The position numbers and the translations under genes are program-made. A DNA stretch of 64,000 nucleotides. Origin: Flagellimonas okinawensis (lineage in GTDB: Bacteria > Bacteroidota > Bacteroidia > Flavobacteriales > Flavobacteriaceae). Shown in pieces: positions 42,219-51,305 of this stretch. Each line of letters starts with the position of its first letter. Within the stretch, counting starts at the first letter, position 1. Under the pieces are notes generated by a model. That model saw only the letters and a program-made list of their open reading frames with translations. It ran no database searches and was not told where the DNA came from. Where the stretch lies: NCBI RefSeq assembly GCF_029194005.1, contig NZ_JARFVA010000001.1, positions 310,001 to 374,000 of the forward strand, given 5' to 3'.

Positions 42219-43221
42219 TAATTGTTTCTATACCGCCTTCCACGTTTTTCAAATTGTGAAAGCCAAATTCATTTTTAAGGATTTCAATCGCATTCCTGCT
42301 TCGCTTTCCAGACTGACAGAACACAAAAACCTCCTGATTGTTCGGTATCTCTCGGTATCGTGATGTTAAATCACCCATCGGAATACTGAGTACTTTTTTA
42401 CCCTTTGGTTTGGGCTGTTCGAACACTTCGCGTACATCGAGGTACCACTGTTCTTTATTTTTTAAATCGCAATCAATATAAACGGGGGCTATCCCGTTCT
42501 GGCGAATTTTTTCCACTTCTTCAGGGCGCTTGTTTATTTTGATGGTCTGCTCGCTAGCTCGCATCATGTTAATAAGCTTAAGCTTACCGGATAGCACCTC
42601 GCCCGCTCCCAAGATGATTTTAAGGACTTCAGCTGCTTGCAGCGTTCCGAGAATGCCCGGTAATACACCCAATACGCCCGTAGCCTCACAACTGATGTTC
42701 TGTCGCGTGCTTTTCGGGAATACACAACGGTAGGTGGGGCCATCTTCATAATTAAAAACCGACAATTGCCCTTCATGCTTATAAATGGAGGCAAAAACCC
42801 AAGGTTTATTCGCCAATATGCATGCATCGTTGATAAGGTACTTGGTTTCAAAGTTGTCCGTGCCATCCAAAACAACATCGTATTGATTGATGATGTTTTC
42901 CGCGTTTTCAATGGTCAACGGCTCTTCGAATACCTCAAACTGTACCTCACTATTTTGTTTTTCCAGTCGTTCCTTGGCAACAACAGCCTTTGACCTTCCT
43001 ACATCCGGTTCTTGAAAGAGGACTTGTCTATGCAGGTTGGACATATCGACTTTATCATGGTCCATCAAACCAATTTTGCCGACTCCCGCACCTGTCAAAT
43101 ACATGGTAGCAGGGCAGCCCAATCCTCCAACACCAACAACCAATACTTTGGCGCTGCGAAGCTTTTTTTGGCCTTCTGGGCCAACTTCCGTGAGTTTTAT
43201 TTGTCTGTCGTATTTGCTCAT
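42208..43221 (-). CDS. moeB: MoeB-type MoaD adenylyltransferase fused to rhodanese
   Basis: 337 residues. Residues about 1-235 are the E1-like ThiF/MoeB domain (VVGVGGLGCPATMYL nucleotide loop, DHDKVDMSNLHRQ, and the catalytic Cys in ISCEATGVLGVLPG). Residues about 245-337 are a rhodanese with active loop FCQSGKRSRNA. The fusion activates the MoaD C terminus and transfers sulfur to it; the cysteine desulfurase first in the operon is the likely sulfur donor. Overlaps moaD by 4 bases. Confidence 0.94.
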   Translation of the reverse strand: MSKYDRQIKLTEVGPEGQKKLRSAKVLVVGVGGLGCPATMYLTGAGVGKIGLMDHDKVDMSNLHRQVLFQEPDVGRSKAVVAKERLEKQNSEVQFEVFEEPLTIENAENIINQYDVVLDGTDNFETKYLINDACILANKPWVFASIYKHEGQLSVFNYEDGPTYRCVFPKSTRQNISCEATGVLGVLPGILGTLQAAEVLKIILGAGEVLSGKLKLINMMRASEQTIKINKRPEEVEKIRQNGIAPVYIDCDLKNKEQWYLDVREVFEQPKPKGKKVLSIPMGDLTSRYREIPNNQEVFVFCQSGKRSRNAIEILKNEFGFHNLKNVEGGIETIIDG

Positions 43222-43454
43222 CCTCCAGCGAACGGTGGCAACAAGGCCACTTCGTCCCCGTCTTTTAAGGTTATTGTATCATCCAAATTTTGGTTCACGG
43301 CTATCTGTACGGACTCTTTGTCCGCTATAGCCAAGCTGTTCAAGCATTGTGACTTTAGTTCCATAGCGGTCAGCTCCCCATTGAGTTCCAAAACCTCTTC
43401 GGACTTTTCAGCAGCTTCGGCCACCAGACCAAAATATTTAACGGTCACTTTCAT
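43218..43454 (-). CDS. moaD: Molybdopterin synthase sulfur carrier MoaD
   Basis: 78-residue ubiquitin-like protein ending LPPFAGG, whose terminal Gly becomes the thiocarboxylate. The beta-grasp start MKVTVKYFGLVAEAAEKSEE is typical. ATGA overlaps with both neighbours, MoeB-rhodanese and the MobA-like gene. Confidence 0.93.
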   Translation of the reverse strand: MKVTVKYFGLVAEAAEKSEEVLELNGELTAMELKSQCLNSLAIADKESVQIAVNQNLDDTITLKDGDEVALLPPFAGG

Positions 43455-44056
43455 TCTTCAATTTGCTTTAGTAGCTGCACATCTTCTTCGGTATCCACAT
43501 CAAAACCGCCCTTTTTAAAGGTTTCCGTACAGAAATCAAAACCTTCCAAGCGAGTTAGTTTCTTAGCACCTTCGTCTCCCTCCAATTCCAACAACAATGG
43601 AAATGCTTCCTTACTAAAAATGGCCGGCACTCCAATATTATCACCATATTTGGAATAGGTTGCTTTTGGATGTTGTGTAAGTTGGGTATGCACCAGTTTG
43701 ATTAAGTTGGTACGTTCCAAAAAGGGTTGGTCGGATACCAGAAACAATACATGGTCCAATCCTTCTTCCTCCGCCATCGCAGCTTCCAACCCAACCTTGA
43801 TACTGGATGCCATTCCTTGCTCCCAATGGGTATTAACGACCACTTTAAAGCCGTTGGAATCAATTTTATCCATTATTTCCTCACGCTCTGCGCCTAAAAC
43901 CAAAATCTTGGTCTGAAACCCCAACAAGTCCACTTTATCCAATGCATGGTTCAAAAGGGTTTTCCCCTTGAATTCCACCAACTGTTTTGGTCGCCCCAAA
44001 CGAGAAGAGCCACCTGCTGCCAAAACAACCACCGCTATGTTTTCTTCTTCACTCAA
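43451..44056 (-). CDS. MobA/MocA-like molybdopterin nucleotidyltransferase
   Basis: 201 residues, NTP-transferase fold: VVLAAGGSSRLGRPKQLVEFKGKTLL (about 9-34) and a VLFLVSDQPFL metal-site region near residue 105. The GGSSRLGRPKQL form is closer to MocA (CTP transfer to Moco, for xanthine-dehydrogenase-type enzymes) than to MobA (GTP). With XdhC next to it, a cytosine-form Moco is likely (inference). Confidence 0.88.
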   Translation of the reverse strand: MSEEENIAVVVLAAGGSSRLGRPKQLVEFKGKTLLNHALDKVDLLGFQTKILVLGAEREEIMDKIDSNGFKVVVNTHWEQGMASSIKVGLEAAMAEEEGLDHVLFLVSDQPFLERTNLIKLVHTQLTQHPKATYSKYGDNIGVPAIFSKEAFPLLLELEGDEGAKKLTRLEGFDFCTETFKKGGFDVDTEEDVQLLKQIEE

Positions 44057-45207
44057 AGGGTTATTTTTTGAAATTGATTTGCTGTAGCATCGTGAATCGG
44101 CTCGGTTTTCTGCTTTAAAGGTCGAGCGCTTTTATTGGTGAGCACACTTTGGATTTCCGCTAAAATGGATAATCCGATTTCGGCGGGTGTCTCAGCTCCT
44201 ATTTCCAAACCTACAGGTGCGTGAATCTTATCCAAATCCTCTTTGGATACTTCGATGCCTTCATCTGCCAGCTCGTTGAGCATGCGTTCATATTTTTTCA
44301 ATGGTCCCAAAATACCAATGTATGGTGTATCCGGATTTCCGAGCAGTAATTTGAGTACCGACAAGTCGTAATTGTAATTATGGCTCATCAGCACAAAACA
44401 AGATCGATTATCTATATTGATATTTTTTAGCGTTTCTTCCGGTTTGGTTATAATGACTTGGCAAGACCCTACAAAACGTTCTTTATTGGCATGTGTGGGA
44501 CGCCCATCGGTAACGGTCACTTTCCAACCCAGTAAATCGGCTTGTTGGGCCAAGATTTGAGCATCGTTCCCTGCTCCTACCAACACCAATTTTACTGGGG
44601 GTTGATATTTCTGAATAAACACAAAATGTGTTTTCTCTTCCGTTGTGAGCTCTGCAAAACAAGATGCATTTTCATTGATGACCTCTCTACTTTTAACAAG
44701 CAAAGCTTGTTGTAAATCATCGGGAAGCTGCTGCCCTGAAACTGCCTGATTTTCATCCGCAACCAAACTGGTTCCCAGTTGTTGTTGGGATTTATCCAAA
44801 TTAAAAACAACCGAGACCGCCATCGGAACTTCCTGTTCGGTAATGGTTCTCAAAAGTTCGCATGGATTGTTCCCATCGGTATAATCAATGGGCTCAAAGA
44901 GCACTTGAATAATGCCATTGCAGCCCAATTGCGCTCCGATAATCGCATCATCCTCGTCGCTAGTATCGTACGTGACCAGCTTATTTTCTTGTCTATCCAA
45001 TGCAAAAAGTGCCTTTCTGAGCGCATCACCCTCTAAGCAACCTCCGCTAATGGCCCCGGTGATATTTCCATATTCATCCACCAGCATTCGAGCACCGGCT
45101 CTCCGATACGATGAGCCTTCAACATGGACGACAGTAGCCAAAATACAGCGTACATCCTGTGATTTTAGCTCTTGGTATTTTGATATGATGACATCCAACT
45201 CCCTCAT
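44053..45207 (-). CDS. XdhC/CoxI-family Moco maturation protein
   Basis: 384 residues. N-terminal XdhC/CoxI motif (GAISGGCLEGDALRKAL near residue 55, LGCNGIIQVLFEP near 95) and C-terminal Rossmann domain (KLVLVGAGNDAQIL near 210). XdhC proteins bind Moco, help sulfuration and insertion into xanthine dehydrogenase-family enzymes. Overlaps both neighbours by 4 bases. This is the best hint for which molybdoenzyme class the operon serves. Confidence 0.93.
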   Translation of the reverse strand: MRELDVIISKYQELKSQDVRCILATVVHVEGSSYRRAGARMLVDEYGNITGAISGGCLEGDALRKALFALDRQENKLVTYDTSDEDDAIIGAQLGCNGIIQVLFEPIDYTDGNNPCELLRTITEQEVPMAVSVVFNLDKSQQQLGTSLVADENQAVSGQQLPDDLQQALLVKSREVINENASCFAELTTEEKTHFVFIQKYQPPVKLVLVGAGNDAQILAQQADLLGWKVTVTDGRPTHANKERFVGSCQVIITKPEETLKNINIDNRSCFVLMSHNYNYDLSVLKLLLGNPDTPYIGILGPLKKYERMLNELADEGIEVSKEDLDKIHAPVGLEIGAETPAEIGLSILAEIQSVLTNKSARPLKQKTEPIHDATANQFQKITL

Positions 45208-46358
45208 ACAACACTGGTTTTAAGTTGGTTGACTGCTTTTTTGATTTCGGACAGCGTCTTTTCAATGTCTTCCGAAGAGGTGTTTCGTCCTGTGCTTATC
45301 CGCAGACTGGCCAAGGCAACTTCATCCTCAACTCCCATCGCTTTTAATACGTGTGATGGATTCACTTGATTCGCGGTACAGGCGGAACCCCGAGAAACGG
45401 CCAAGGTGTTCAAATAACGAAGTAGCTTGGCGCCATTCACTCCTTTGAAAGAAACATTTGTGGTATTTGGCAACCGCTCTTCATCTTGGCAATTAATGGT
45501 TGCCTCATCTATGGCCAATAGCCCCTCCTCCAATTGGTTTTGAAGATTTTTAAATTTTTGATGATTCTCTTTCAAACTCTGCTTTGCTATTTCACACGCT
45601 TCGCCAAAACCAACAATACCAGGAACATTCAAAGTACCAGGTCGTACTCCTTTTTCGTGGCTGCCACCGAAAAGATGTTTATCAATGGAAATATTATTGT
45701 TTTTATTTAAGTAAAGTGCGCCAACTCCTTTGGGTCCATAAAGTTTGTGTGAAGAAAAAATAGCCATATCCACCCCCAAATCCTGTAAATCAACTGGGAT
45801 TTTGCCCACTGCCTGTGTAATGTCGGACATCACAGAAATACTCTTGGCATGCACTATTTCAGTTATGGTTTTTATCGGATGAATCAAGCCGGTTTCGTTG
45901 TTGGCCAGCATCAAGCAGACCAAAATTGTAGACGGTTTTATGGAAGACTCAAACGCATTCAAATCAATATTTCCTTGCCCATCCACATTCAAATATGTGA
46001 CTTCAAAACCATCTGACTCCAACGCCTCTAAAGTATCGAGAACCGCTTTGTGTTCCGTTTTACAGGAAATAATGTGGTTTCCATTGCTTCGATTCTTTTT
46101 GCAAAATCCGAACAAGGCCAAATTGGCGGCTTCCGTAGCTCCAGAGGTAAAAGTGACTTCCGTTGGTCTACAATTTACCAGCTTCCCAAGCTGACCACGC
46201 GCTATTTCAGCTGCATCATCGGCATACCACCCAAAGGAATGGTCACTGCTCGCATTTCCGAAGTTTTCGGTAAAATACGGCAGCATGGCCTCAACCACCT
46301 TGGGGTCTGCAGGCGTGGTTGCATTGTAATCCAAGTATATTTTTTCCGTCAGCGCCAA
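45204..46358 (-). CDS. Cysteine desulfurase (NifS/IscS-like), first gene of the Moco operon
   Basis: 384 residues, PLP enzyme. DYNATTP start, His in SCKTEHKAV (about residue 103), PLP Lys205 in SSHKLYGPKG, and catalytic Cys near residue 325 in SRGSACTANQ. The start is a TTG at 46358, since no ATG or GTG lies before the family N terminus YLDYNATTP. In this operon it probably supplies sulfur to MoeB-rhodanese/MoaD and XdhC-bound Moco rather than to Fe-S clusters (inference). Confidence 0.92.
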   Translation of the reverse strand: MALTEKIYLDYNATTPADPKVVEAMLPYFTENFGNASSDHSFGWYADDAAEIARGQLGKLVNCRPTEVTFTSGATEAANLALFGFCKKNRSNGNHIISCKTEHKAVLDTLEALESDGFEVTYLNVDGQGNIDLNAFESSIKPSTILVCLMLANNETGLIHPIKTITEIVHAKSISVMSDITQAVGKIPVDLQDLGVDMAIFSSHKLYGPKGVGALYLNKNNNISIDKHLFGGSHEKGVRPGTLNVPGIVGFGEACEIAKQSLKENHQKFKNLQNQLEEGLLAIDEATINCQDEERLPNTTNVSFKGVNGAKLLRYLNTLAVSRGSACTANQVNPSHVLKAMGVEDEVALASLRISTGRNTSSEDIEKTLSEIKKAVNQLKTSVV

Positions 46359-46475
46359 ATTACAATCGTTATGTTTAAGCGTGCATAACGCAATTTAATA
46401 AGAATGAAGCAGTATTCACATATGTTTTTCAAACGATTAAGAAATAAAATCCAATAAAATATTTGGTGGTAAACC

Positions 46476-46496
46476 TATTAATCGTAATATTGCAAT
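46476..46496 (+). promoter_or_regulatory. ArsR operator and promoter, copy 1
   Basis: Contains TTAATCGTAATATTG, followed by CAAT, 15 bases before arsR. TAATATTG inside it resembles a -7 box. Nearly identical to 46854-46874. A related half, CGATTAA, lies near 46433. Confidence 0.65.
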
Positions 46497-46510
46497 GAAT
46501 AAAATCAACT

Positions 46511-46840
46511 ATGGGCTTAGCCAAAACTGAAATATTTACCGATAAGCAAAATGAGATTGCCCAATACGCAAAAGTATTCGGTCACCCTGCCCGTGTAGCC
46601 ATCCTTCAATACTTATTTAAATTGAATGCTTGCGTTTGTGGGGATTTGGTGGATGAAATCGGTTTGGCCCAACCCACGATTTCCCAACATTTAAAGGAAT
46701 TAAAGCATTTAGGCCTGATTAAAGGCAATGTAGAGGGAACTAGTGTTTGTTACTGCATTGATGCCGACAATTGGAAGAAAATGAAGAAAGTAATGTCAGA
46801 GTTCTTGGATCAAGACCTTGACAAAAAAGAGTGTTGCTAA
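46511..46840 (+). CDS. arsR: ArsR-family arsenic-responsive repressor
   Basis: 109 residues, winged helix. Recognition helix region GLAQPTISQHLKELKHLGLIKG. A metal-binding pair is visible as CVC in NACVCGDLV (about residues 38-40) like arsenite-sensing ArsR, plus a CC at the C terminus. First gene of the arsenic operon; operator-like repeats precede it and the next gene. Divergent from the Moco operon, whose start is 152 bases away. Confidence 0.94.
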   Translation: MGLAKTEIFTDKQNEIAQYAKVFGHPARVAILQYLFKLNACVCGDLVDEIGLAQPTISQHLKELKHLGLIKGNVEGTSVCYCIDADNWKKMKKVMSEFLDQDLDKKECC

Positions 46841-46853
46841 AAAAATTTAAGTT

Positions 46854-46874
46854 TATTAATCGTAATATTACAAT
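46854..46874 (+). promoter_or_regulatory. ArsR operator and promoter, copy 2
   Basis: TTAATCGTAATATTA followed by CAAT, differing from copy 1 at one of 21 positions, lying 14 bases after the arsR stop and 15 bases before the next start. Confidence 0.65.
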
Positions 46875-46888
46875 AAATAGATATAATC

Positions 46889-47353
46889 ATGAAGTTAGAA
46901 GAAGTTAAATCAGCATTGGCCCAATTACAGACCATAGCTTTCCAATTGCCAAACGGGGAGTTGGTCCCCAACCATTTTCATGTGACCGAAGTAGGTAAAA
47001 TCACCAAGCATTTTATTGATTGTGGCGGTACCGTTCGCAATGAAGAGGTGGTCAACTTTCAGCTTTGGAATGCCGACGACTACGACCACAGGCTTCATCC
47101 TGAAAAGTTGGTCCACATAATTGAGTTATCACAAAATACCTTAGGTATCGGTGATTTAGAGGTTGAAGTAGAATACCAAGGACAGACCATTGAAAAATTC
47201 GCTTTGGAGTTTGATGGGAAAAATTTCTTGTTGACTTCTAAAGAAACTGATTGCTTGGCAAGGGACAAGTGCGGAGTACCCGCTGAAAAACCAAAAGTGA
47301 AAATTTCCGAGCTTCAAAATTCTGGTTGTGTTCCAGGTAGTGGTTGTTGCTAA
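46889..47353 (+). CDS. DUF6428-like protein of the arsenic operon
   Basis: 154 residues, soluble. N-terminal helix, then beta-rich HFHVTEVGKITKHFIDCGGTVRNE and FQLWNADDYDHRLHPEKL, and a Cys-rich C-terminus (DCLARDKCGVP, then SGCVPGSGCC), suitable for arsenic or metal binding. I recognise it as the DUF6428 family common in Bacteroidota ars operons (memory, unchecked). It has its own operator copy. Function unknown; metal buffering is a guess. Confidence 0.8.
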   Translation: MKLEEVKSALAQLQTIAFQLPNGELVPNHFHVTEVGKITKHFIDCGGTVRNEEVVNFQLWNADDYDHRLHPEKLVHIIELSQNTLGIGDLEVEVEYQGQTIEKFALEFDGKNFLLTSKETDCLARDKCGVPAEKPKVKISELQNSGCVPGSGCC

Positions 47354-47367
47354 AAAATTCAGAGTTT

Positions 47368-47985
47368 ATGTCACATTACAAGGTGTTGAACGATTTTATT
47401 TCAAATCTTGATATATCATCCATCACATCGGAGAGAAAACAAACCTTATCCCCTCTTGTGGAGTACATTCAAGAAAAGGTCACTAATGGAGAATCCATTC
47501 GTCTCAACTTTATATGCACCCATAATTCCCGACGCAGTCATTTATCCCAGATTTGGGCTCAGACGATGGCTCATCATTTTGGAGTTAGGAATGTGAGCTG
47601 CTATTCGGGAGGAACGGAGGCCACCGCCTTATTTCCCATGGTAGCCTCTACCCTAGCGAACACAGGGTTTGAGGTACAAATGCTTTCCGAAGGAAAAAAC
47701 CCCGTGTATGGCATCAAGTTTTCAGAGAACGAGCACCCCGTTATTTGTTTTTCCAAACGAATGGATGATGATTTCAACCCAAAATCTGATTTTGCCGCCA
47801 TTATGACCTGTTCGCAGGCGGATGAGGGTTGTCCATTTGTACCTGGAGCCGAAAAACGAATCCCTATCACCTACGACGACCCAAAAGCGTTTGACAACAC
47901 GCCTCAGCAAGCTGAAAAGTACAGCGAGCGAAGCAAACAGATCGCAACTGAAATGTTTTATGTCTTTTCCCAAATTCAAAACTAA
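47368..47985 (+). CDS. Low-molecular-weight phosphatase-type arsenate reductase
   Basis: 205 residues from the ATG at 47368 (an earlier ATG at 47344 overlaps the upstream gene). The CX5R P-loop reads CTHNSRR in [16 protein letters not shown], near residue 50, and [26 protein letters not shown] supplies further cysteines and the general-acid Asp. Family members in ars operons are annotated as tyrosine phosphatases, but placed here the protein most likely reduces arsenate. Stop TAA and the acr3 ATG share a base. Confidence 0.88.
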   Translation: MSHYKVLNDFISNLDISSITSERKQTLSPLVEYIQEKVTNGESIRLNFICTHNSRRSHLSQIWAQTMAHHFGVRNVSCYSGGTEATALFPMVASTLANTGFEVQMLSEGKNPVYGIKFSENEHPVICFSKRMDDDFNPKSDFAAIMTCSQADEGCPFVPGAEKRIPITYDDPKAFDNTPQQAEKYSERSKQIATEMFYVFSQIQN

Positions 47986-49037
47986 TGGCCATTAAAAAAT
48001 TGAGCTTTTTAGACAAAAACCTGACCCTGTGGATTTTTGTGGCTATGGCTTTAGGGGTCGGAATTGGATACTTTTTTCCCAATTTTCCCGATTTTGTCAA
48101 TTCCTTTAGTAGCGGAACCACCAATATTCCGATTGCTATTGGATTGATTTTAATGATGTATCCGCCACTGGCCAAGGTGAAATATTCTTTACTGCCTAAA
48201 GTGTTCAAGAACACCAAAATTCTGTCCATTTCCCTTGTGTTGAACTGGATTGTGGGCCCGATTTTAATGTTTGCCCTTGCTATTATCTTTTTGAGGGATT
48301 ACCCAGAATATATGGTGGGGCTTATTCTGATTGGCTTGGCGCGATGCATCGCCATGGTGCTTGTCTGGAACGATCTGGCAGAAGGTAGCAGTGAATATGG
48401 CGCTGGGCTGGTAGCTCTCAACAGTATTTTTCAGGTTTTTGCCTATAGTTTTTATGCTTGGATCTTTATTACCATACTTCCTCCCTATTTTGGGTTTGAA
48501 GGTGCCATCGTCGATATCTCCATCGGAACCATTGCAGAAAGCGTGGCCATTTATCTTGGCATTCCTTTTTTGATGGGAATTCTGAGCCGTCAAATTTTGG
48601 TGAAAATAAAAGGTGAAACCTGGTATACCTCAACGTTCATCCCCACTATTTCCCCGATGACTTTGATAGCTCTTTTGTTTACCATTGTGATCATGTTTTC
48701 CTTAAAAGGTGAATTGATTGTTGAAATCCCGATGGATGTGTTGATTATTGCCGTTCCCCTACTAGTGTATTTTGCCTTGATGTTCATTATCGGTTTCTTT
48801 ACCACCAAGGCTATGGGGGCCGAGTACGACAAAACTGCTTCGGTGGCATTTACGGCGGCTGGAAATAATTTTGAACTGGCCATTGCCGTTGCCATAGCTG
48901 TATTCGGATTAAACTCTGGTCAAGCCTTCGCTGGGGTTATTGGCCCATTGGTAGAGGTGCCTGCACTCATTTTATTAGTGAAGGTATCCTTTTGGTTAAA
49001 AAAGAAATATTTCAGCCAAAATAAAGCCAAAGCATAA
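47985..49037 (+). CDS. acr3: Acr3 arsenite efflux permease
   Basis: 350 residues, about ten membrane helices. The functional Cys lies in [17 protein letters not shown] (about residue 120) with the following [16 protein letters not shown], and the late Glu in [19 protein letters not shown]; both are Acr3 hallmarks. It exports arsenite using the proton gradient. Last gene of the ars operon. Confidence 0.95.
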   Translation: MAIKKLSFLDKNLTLWIFVAMALGVGIGYFFPNFPDFVNSFSSGTTNIPIAIGLILMMYPPLAKVKYSLLPKVFKNTKILSISLVLNWIVGPILMFALAIIFLRDYPEYMVGLILIGLARCIAMVLVWNDLAEGSSEYGAGLVALNSIFQVFAYSFYAWIFITILPPYFGFEGAIVDISIGTIAESVAIYLGIPFLMGILSRQILVKIKGETWYTSTFIPTISPMTLIALLFTIVIMFSLKGELIVEIPMDVLIIAVPLLVYFALMFIIGFFTTKAMGAEYDKTASVAFTAAGNNFELAIAVAIAVFGLNSGQAFAGVIGPLVEVPALILLVKVSFWLKKKYFSQNKAKA

Positions 49038-49113
49038 GATTAAGGTCCATTTTAAATTTTCGGATAGTTTAGTAACTTCATCCAGTTAAAATTACAAGCA
49101 AACTAAATTACCG

Positions 49114-50061
49114 ATGATTAAAAGAGCTACTATACTTGGACTTTTTTCCATTCTTGTTGCCTGCAAATCGGACAAGGAAATTCCGGTACAGGAATTGGGA
49201 CTGGTTTACAATGTTTTGCGAGATGCCGACATTGAAAACTACGAAGTGTACGCAATGGACCTTGACGGTTCCAATAAAAAGAACATAACTGATTTATATA
49301 ATGTGGATTGGACCTACTTCTCCGAAGGAAATACACTTTATTTTGTTTCGGACAGAGGTTCCTGTAAACGTTGCTTTTTCCTATACAAGAGCAATTTTAA
49401 GGGGGAAGCCCCTAAAAAGGTCTCCGAAATTGAATTGGACGATAGTTGGATGAGCACTAGGAAAAATGGCACGGAGATTATTGTTAAGCCAAAAACCGTT
49501 TTCGACTCTCCTTTTTACATTCTAAATAGCAAAGGACAGGTAGTTCAAGAAATTAAAACCGGTCTTCCCTATGCAGCAGACCCTCTGTTTGTAAACAATG
49601 GCAATCAGATTGTTTTTAGGGGTGGACTTACAAAAAACAAACTTGTTGATGGGTTCAATGAGGAATTGTACATAATGGATGTGGATGGAGAAAATCGCAG
49701 GCAATTGACCCACTATCCAGAAAAGGATTCAACTGCCGGCAAATACGGATATAGAGCTGGTGCACCTAGATTAAATCCGACTGAAAACTTTATTAGCTAC
49801 CAAAGCCTACAAGATGGAAAATACAGTTTATATGCGGTCAGTTTAGACGGTAGCAAGCATTGGAAATTGACGGACAATAGCCAAAATGAAGGATGGCACG
49901 ACTGGAGTCCCGATGGAAAATGGCTGGCCATTGAACTTTTTGATGATGAGCAGTCACAATTTCATATTGGTCTTATGAATTGGGAAACCAAGGAAATGAA
50001 AATTTTGACCGACGACTCTTTCAAATATCAACAAGCACCCAATTTTATCCTGAAAAATTAA
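49114..50061 (+). CDS. TolB/PD40 beta-propeller lipoprotein
   Basis: 315 residues with lipobox Cys in SILVACKSD and repeated blades such as YEVYAMDLDGSNKKNIT, ELYIMDVDGENRRQL and KYSLYAVSLDGSKHWKLT, ending HDWSPDGKWLAIEL. TolB-like six-bladed propeller, probably periplasmic or surface. Its own transcription unit; second PD40 protein of the window. Confidence 0.88.
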   Translation: MIKRATILGLFSILVACKSDKEIPVQELGLVYNVLRDADIENYEVYAMDLDGSNKKNITDLYNVDWTYFSEGNTLYFVSDRGSCKRCFFLYKSNFKGEAPKKVSEIELDDSWMSTRKNGTEIIVKPKTVFDSPFYILNSKGQVVQEIKTGLPYAADPLFVNNGNQIVFRGGLTKNKLVDGFNEELYIMDVDGENRRQLTHYPEKDSTAGKYGYRAGAPRLNPTENFISYQSLQDGKYSLYAVSLDGSKHWKLTDNSQNEGWHDWSPDGKWLAIELFDDEQSQFHIGLMNWETKEMKILTDDSFKYQQAPNFILKN

Positions 50062-50222
50062 TTATTGTAAGAAAAAGACTTCTTTTTTACTGTTTAAAAT
50101 GCAGTTCATCGATAAAAAGTGAATTTTCATGGAATTCAGTAGGGTTTTTTGAACTTTGATTGTTCAATTAATATAAAATCAAGACAGGGATATCTATGTC
50201 CTGTTTTCAAAAACCCCATACG

Positions 50223-51227
50223 ATGAGAACAAAGATTTTTTTTAGTTTCCTAATGGCATTTGCCTTATTAATAATGAGCTGTTCAGACGGCGAAGGCTCA
50301 GGAAGTGCAGAAGGTACCGGCCGACTATCAGTGCAATTGACAGACGCCCCTTTCCCATACGATCTTTTGGCGGAAGCAAATGTTACAGTTTATAAAATTG
50401 AAGCTAGGTTGATTGATGGTGATGATTCCGATGACAATTCTGATGACGACAGTTCTGACGATGACAGTTCCAACGATGATTCCAGCGATGACAGTTCCAG
50501 CGATGACTCCAATGACGATTCGGATGATGATTCTGATGATGACAGCTATCCCTATATCACTTTGATGGAGGAGGAAATTGAGGTAAACCTATTGGAACTT
50601 ACTAATGGATTGACACAGGAATTAGCTGAAATAGATGTGCCAGCAGGTGCATATGACCTTATTCGTGTTTACGTAAAAGGTGTCAATGTTGTTTTGACCG
50701 ACGGAACGGTTTATGATTTAAAAGTTCCTAGTGGAGACTCTTCCGGTATTAAAGTATTCATAGATCCTGCCATTACAGTGACAGGTGGACTATCTGCCGA
50801 TTTGCTACTTGATTTTGACGTAAGCCGATCCTTTGTAGCAAAAGGAAACCTGAATACGCCTGCAGGTGTGAATGGATTTAATTTCAAACCTGTTATTAAG
50901 GCCAGTAATCTTTCAACTTCCGGAACCCTTGCTGGTAACGTAAGCACGGTTGAGGAAGAAACTTCAGTTGCGCTGGAAGGTGCTCAAATTTCCGTGATCG
51001 CTGCAGATACTTTAAATACAACCTCTTTTTCCGATGTAGATGGAAACTATGCCATTCTTGGACTCAAAGCAGGAATGTATAAAGTAGTTGCCGAACTGGA
51101 TGGATACCTAGCCAGTGACACTTTGGATGTACAAATAGACGCTGCCAATGTTACCACACAAGATTTTATTCTTGAAGTGGACCCAGATGCAGCAACAGAA
51201 GAGGAGACTACCGGTGACGGTAATTAG
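50223..51227 (+). CDS. DUF4382 lipoprotein with an acidic Asp-Ser repeat
   Basis: 334 residues from the ATG at 50223 (an earlier ATG at 50196 gives no signal peptide). Lipoprotein signal (Cys in LLIMSCSDG). A DUF4382 beta domain (RLSVQLTDAPFPYDL ... VYKIEARLIDG, then IEVNLLELTNG ...) is interrupted by about 48 residues made mostly of Asp and Ser. The C-terminus (about 235-320) is a carboxypeptidase-regulatory-like beta sandwich (GAQISVIAADTLNTTSFSDVDGNYAILGLKAGMYKV). Possibly calcium-binding surface protein. Confidence 0.85.
   Translation: MRTKIFFSFLMAFALLIMSCSDGEGSGSAEGTGRLSVQLTDAPFPYDLLAEANVTVYKIEARLIDGDDSDDNSDDDSSDDDSSNDDSSDDSSSDDSNDDSDDDSDDDSYPYITLMEEEIEVNLLELTNGLTQELAEIDVPAGAYDLIRVYVKGVNVVLTDGTVYDLKVPSGDSSGIKVFIDPAITVTGGLSADLLLDFDVSRSFVAKGNLNTPAGVNGFNFKPVIKASNLSTSGTLAGNVSTVEEETSVALEGAQISVIAADTLNTTSFSDVDGNYAILGLKAGMYKVVAELDGYLASDTLDVQIDAANVTTQDFILEVDPDAATEEETTGDGN
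50418..50547 (+). repeat. Imperfect Asp-Ser coding repeat
   Basis: About 130 bases of short GATGACAGTTCC-like units encoding DDSS/DDDS, inside the DUF4382 domain. The codons are varied (GAT/GAC, TCC/TCT/AGT/AGC), so selection on the protein rather than recent slippage keeps it. Confidence 0.8.
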
Positions 51228-51243
51228 ACATCGACACTTAAAT

Positions 51244-51275
51244 AAAAAAAGCCGGAAATAATTCCGGCTTTTTTT
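51244..51275. terminator. Terminator between convergent genes
   Basis: AAAAAAAGCCGGAA / TTCCGGCTTTTTTT, symmetric, between the DUF4382 gene and the minus-strand TlpA-like gene. Confidence 0.85.
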
Positions 51276-51305
51276 ATTTATCCATTAAGGCAAACCACAA
51301 ACAGG

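Noticed and set aside
46359..46510. Molybdenum-cofactor riboswitch ahead of the Moco operon
   Set aside because: The gap is short and AT-rich, carries ArsR-type sites for the other strand, and shows no long structured leader.
50418..50547. Assembly artefact or slippage tract at the Asp-Ser repeat
   Set aside because: Frame is open throughout and synonymous codons are mixed, unlike a collapsed simple repeat.
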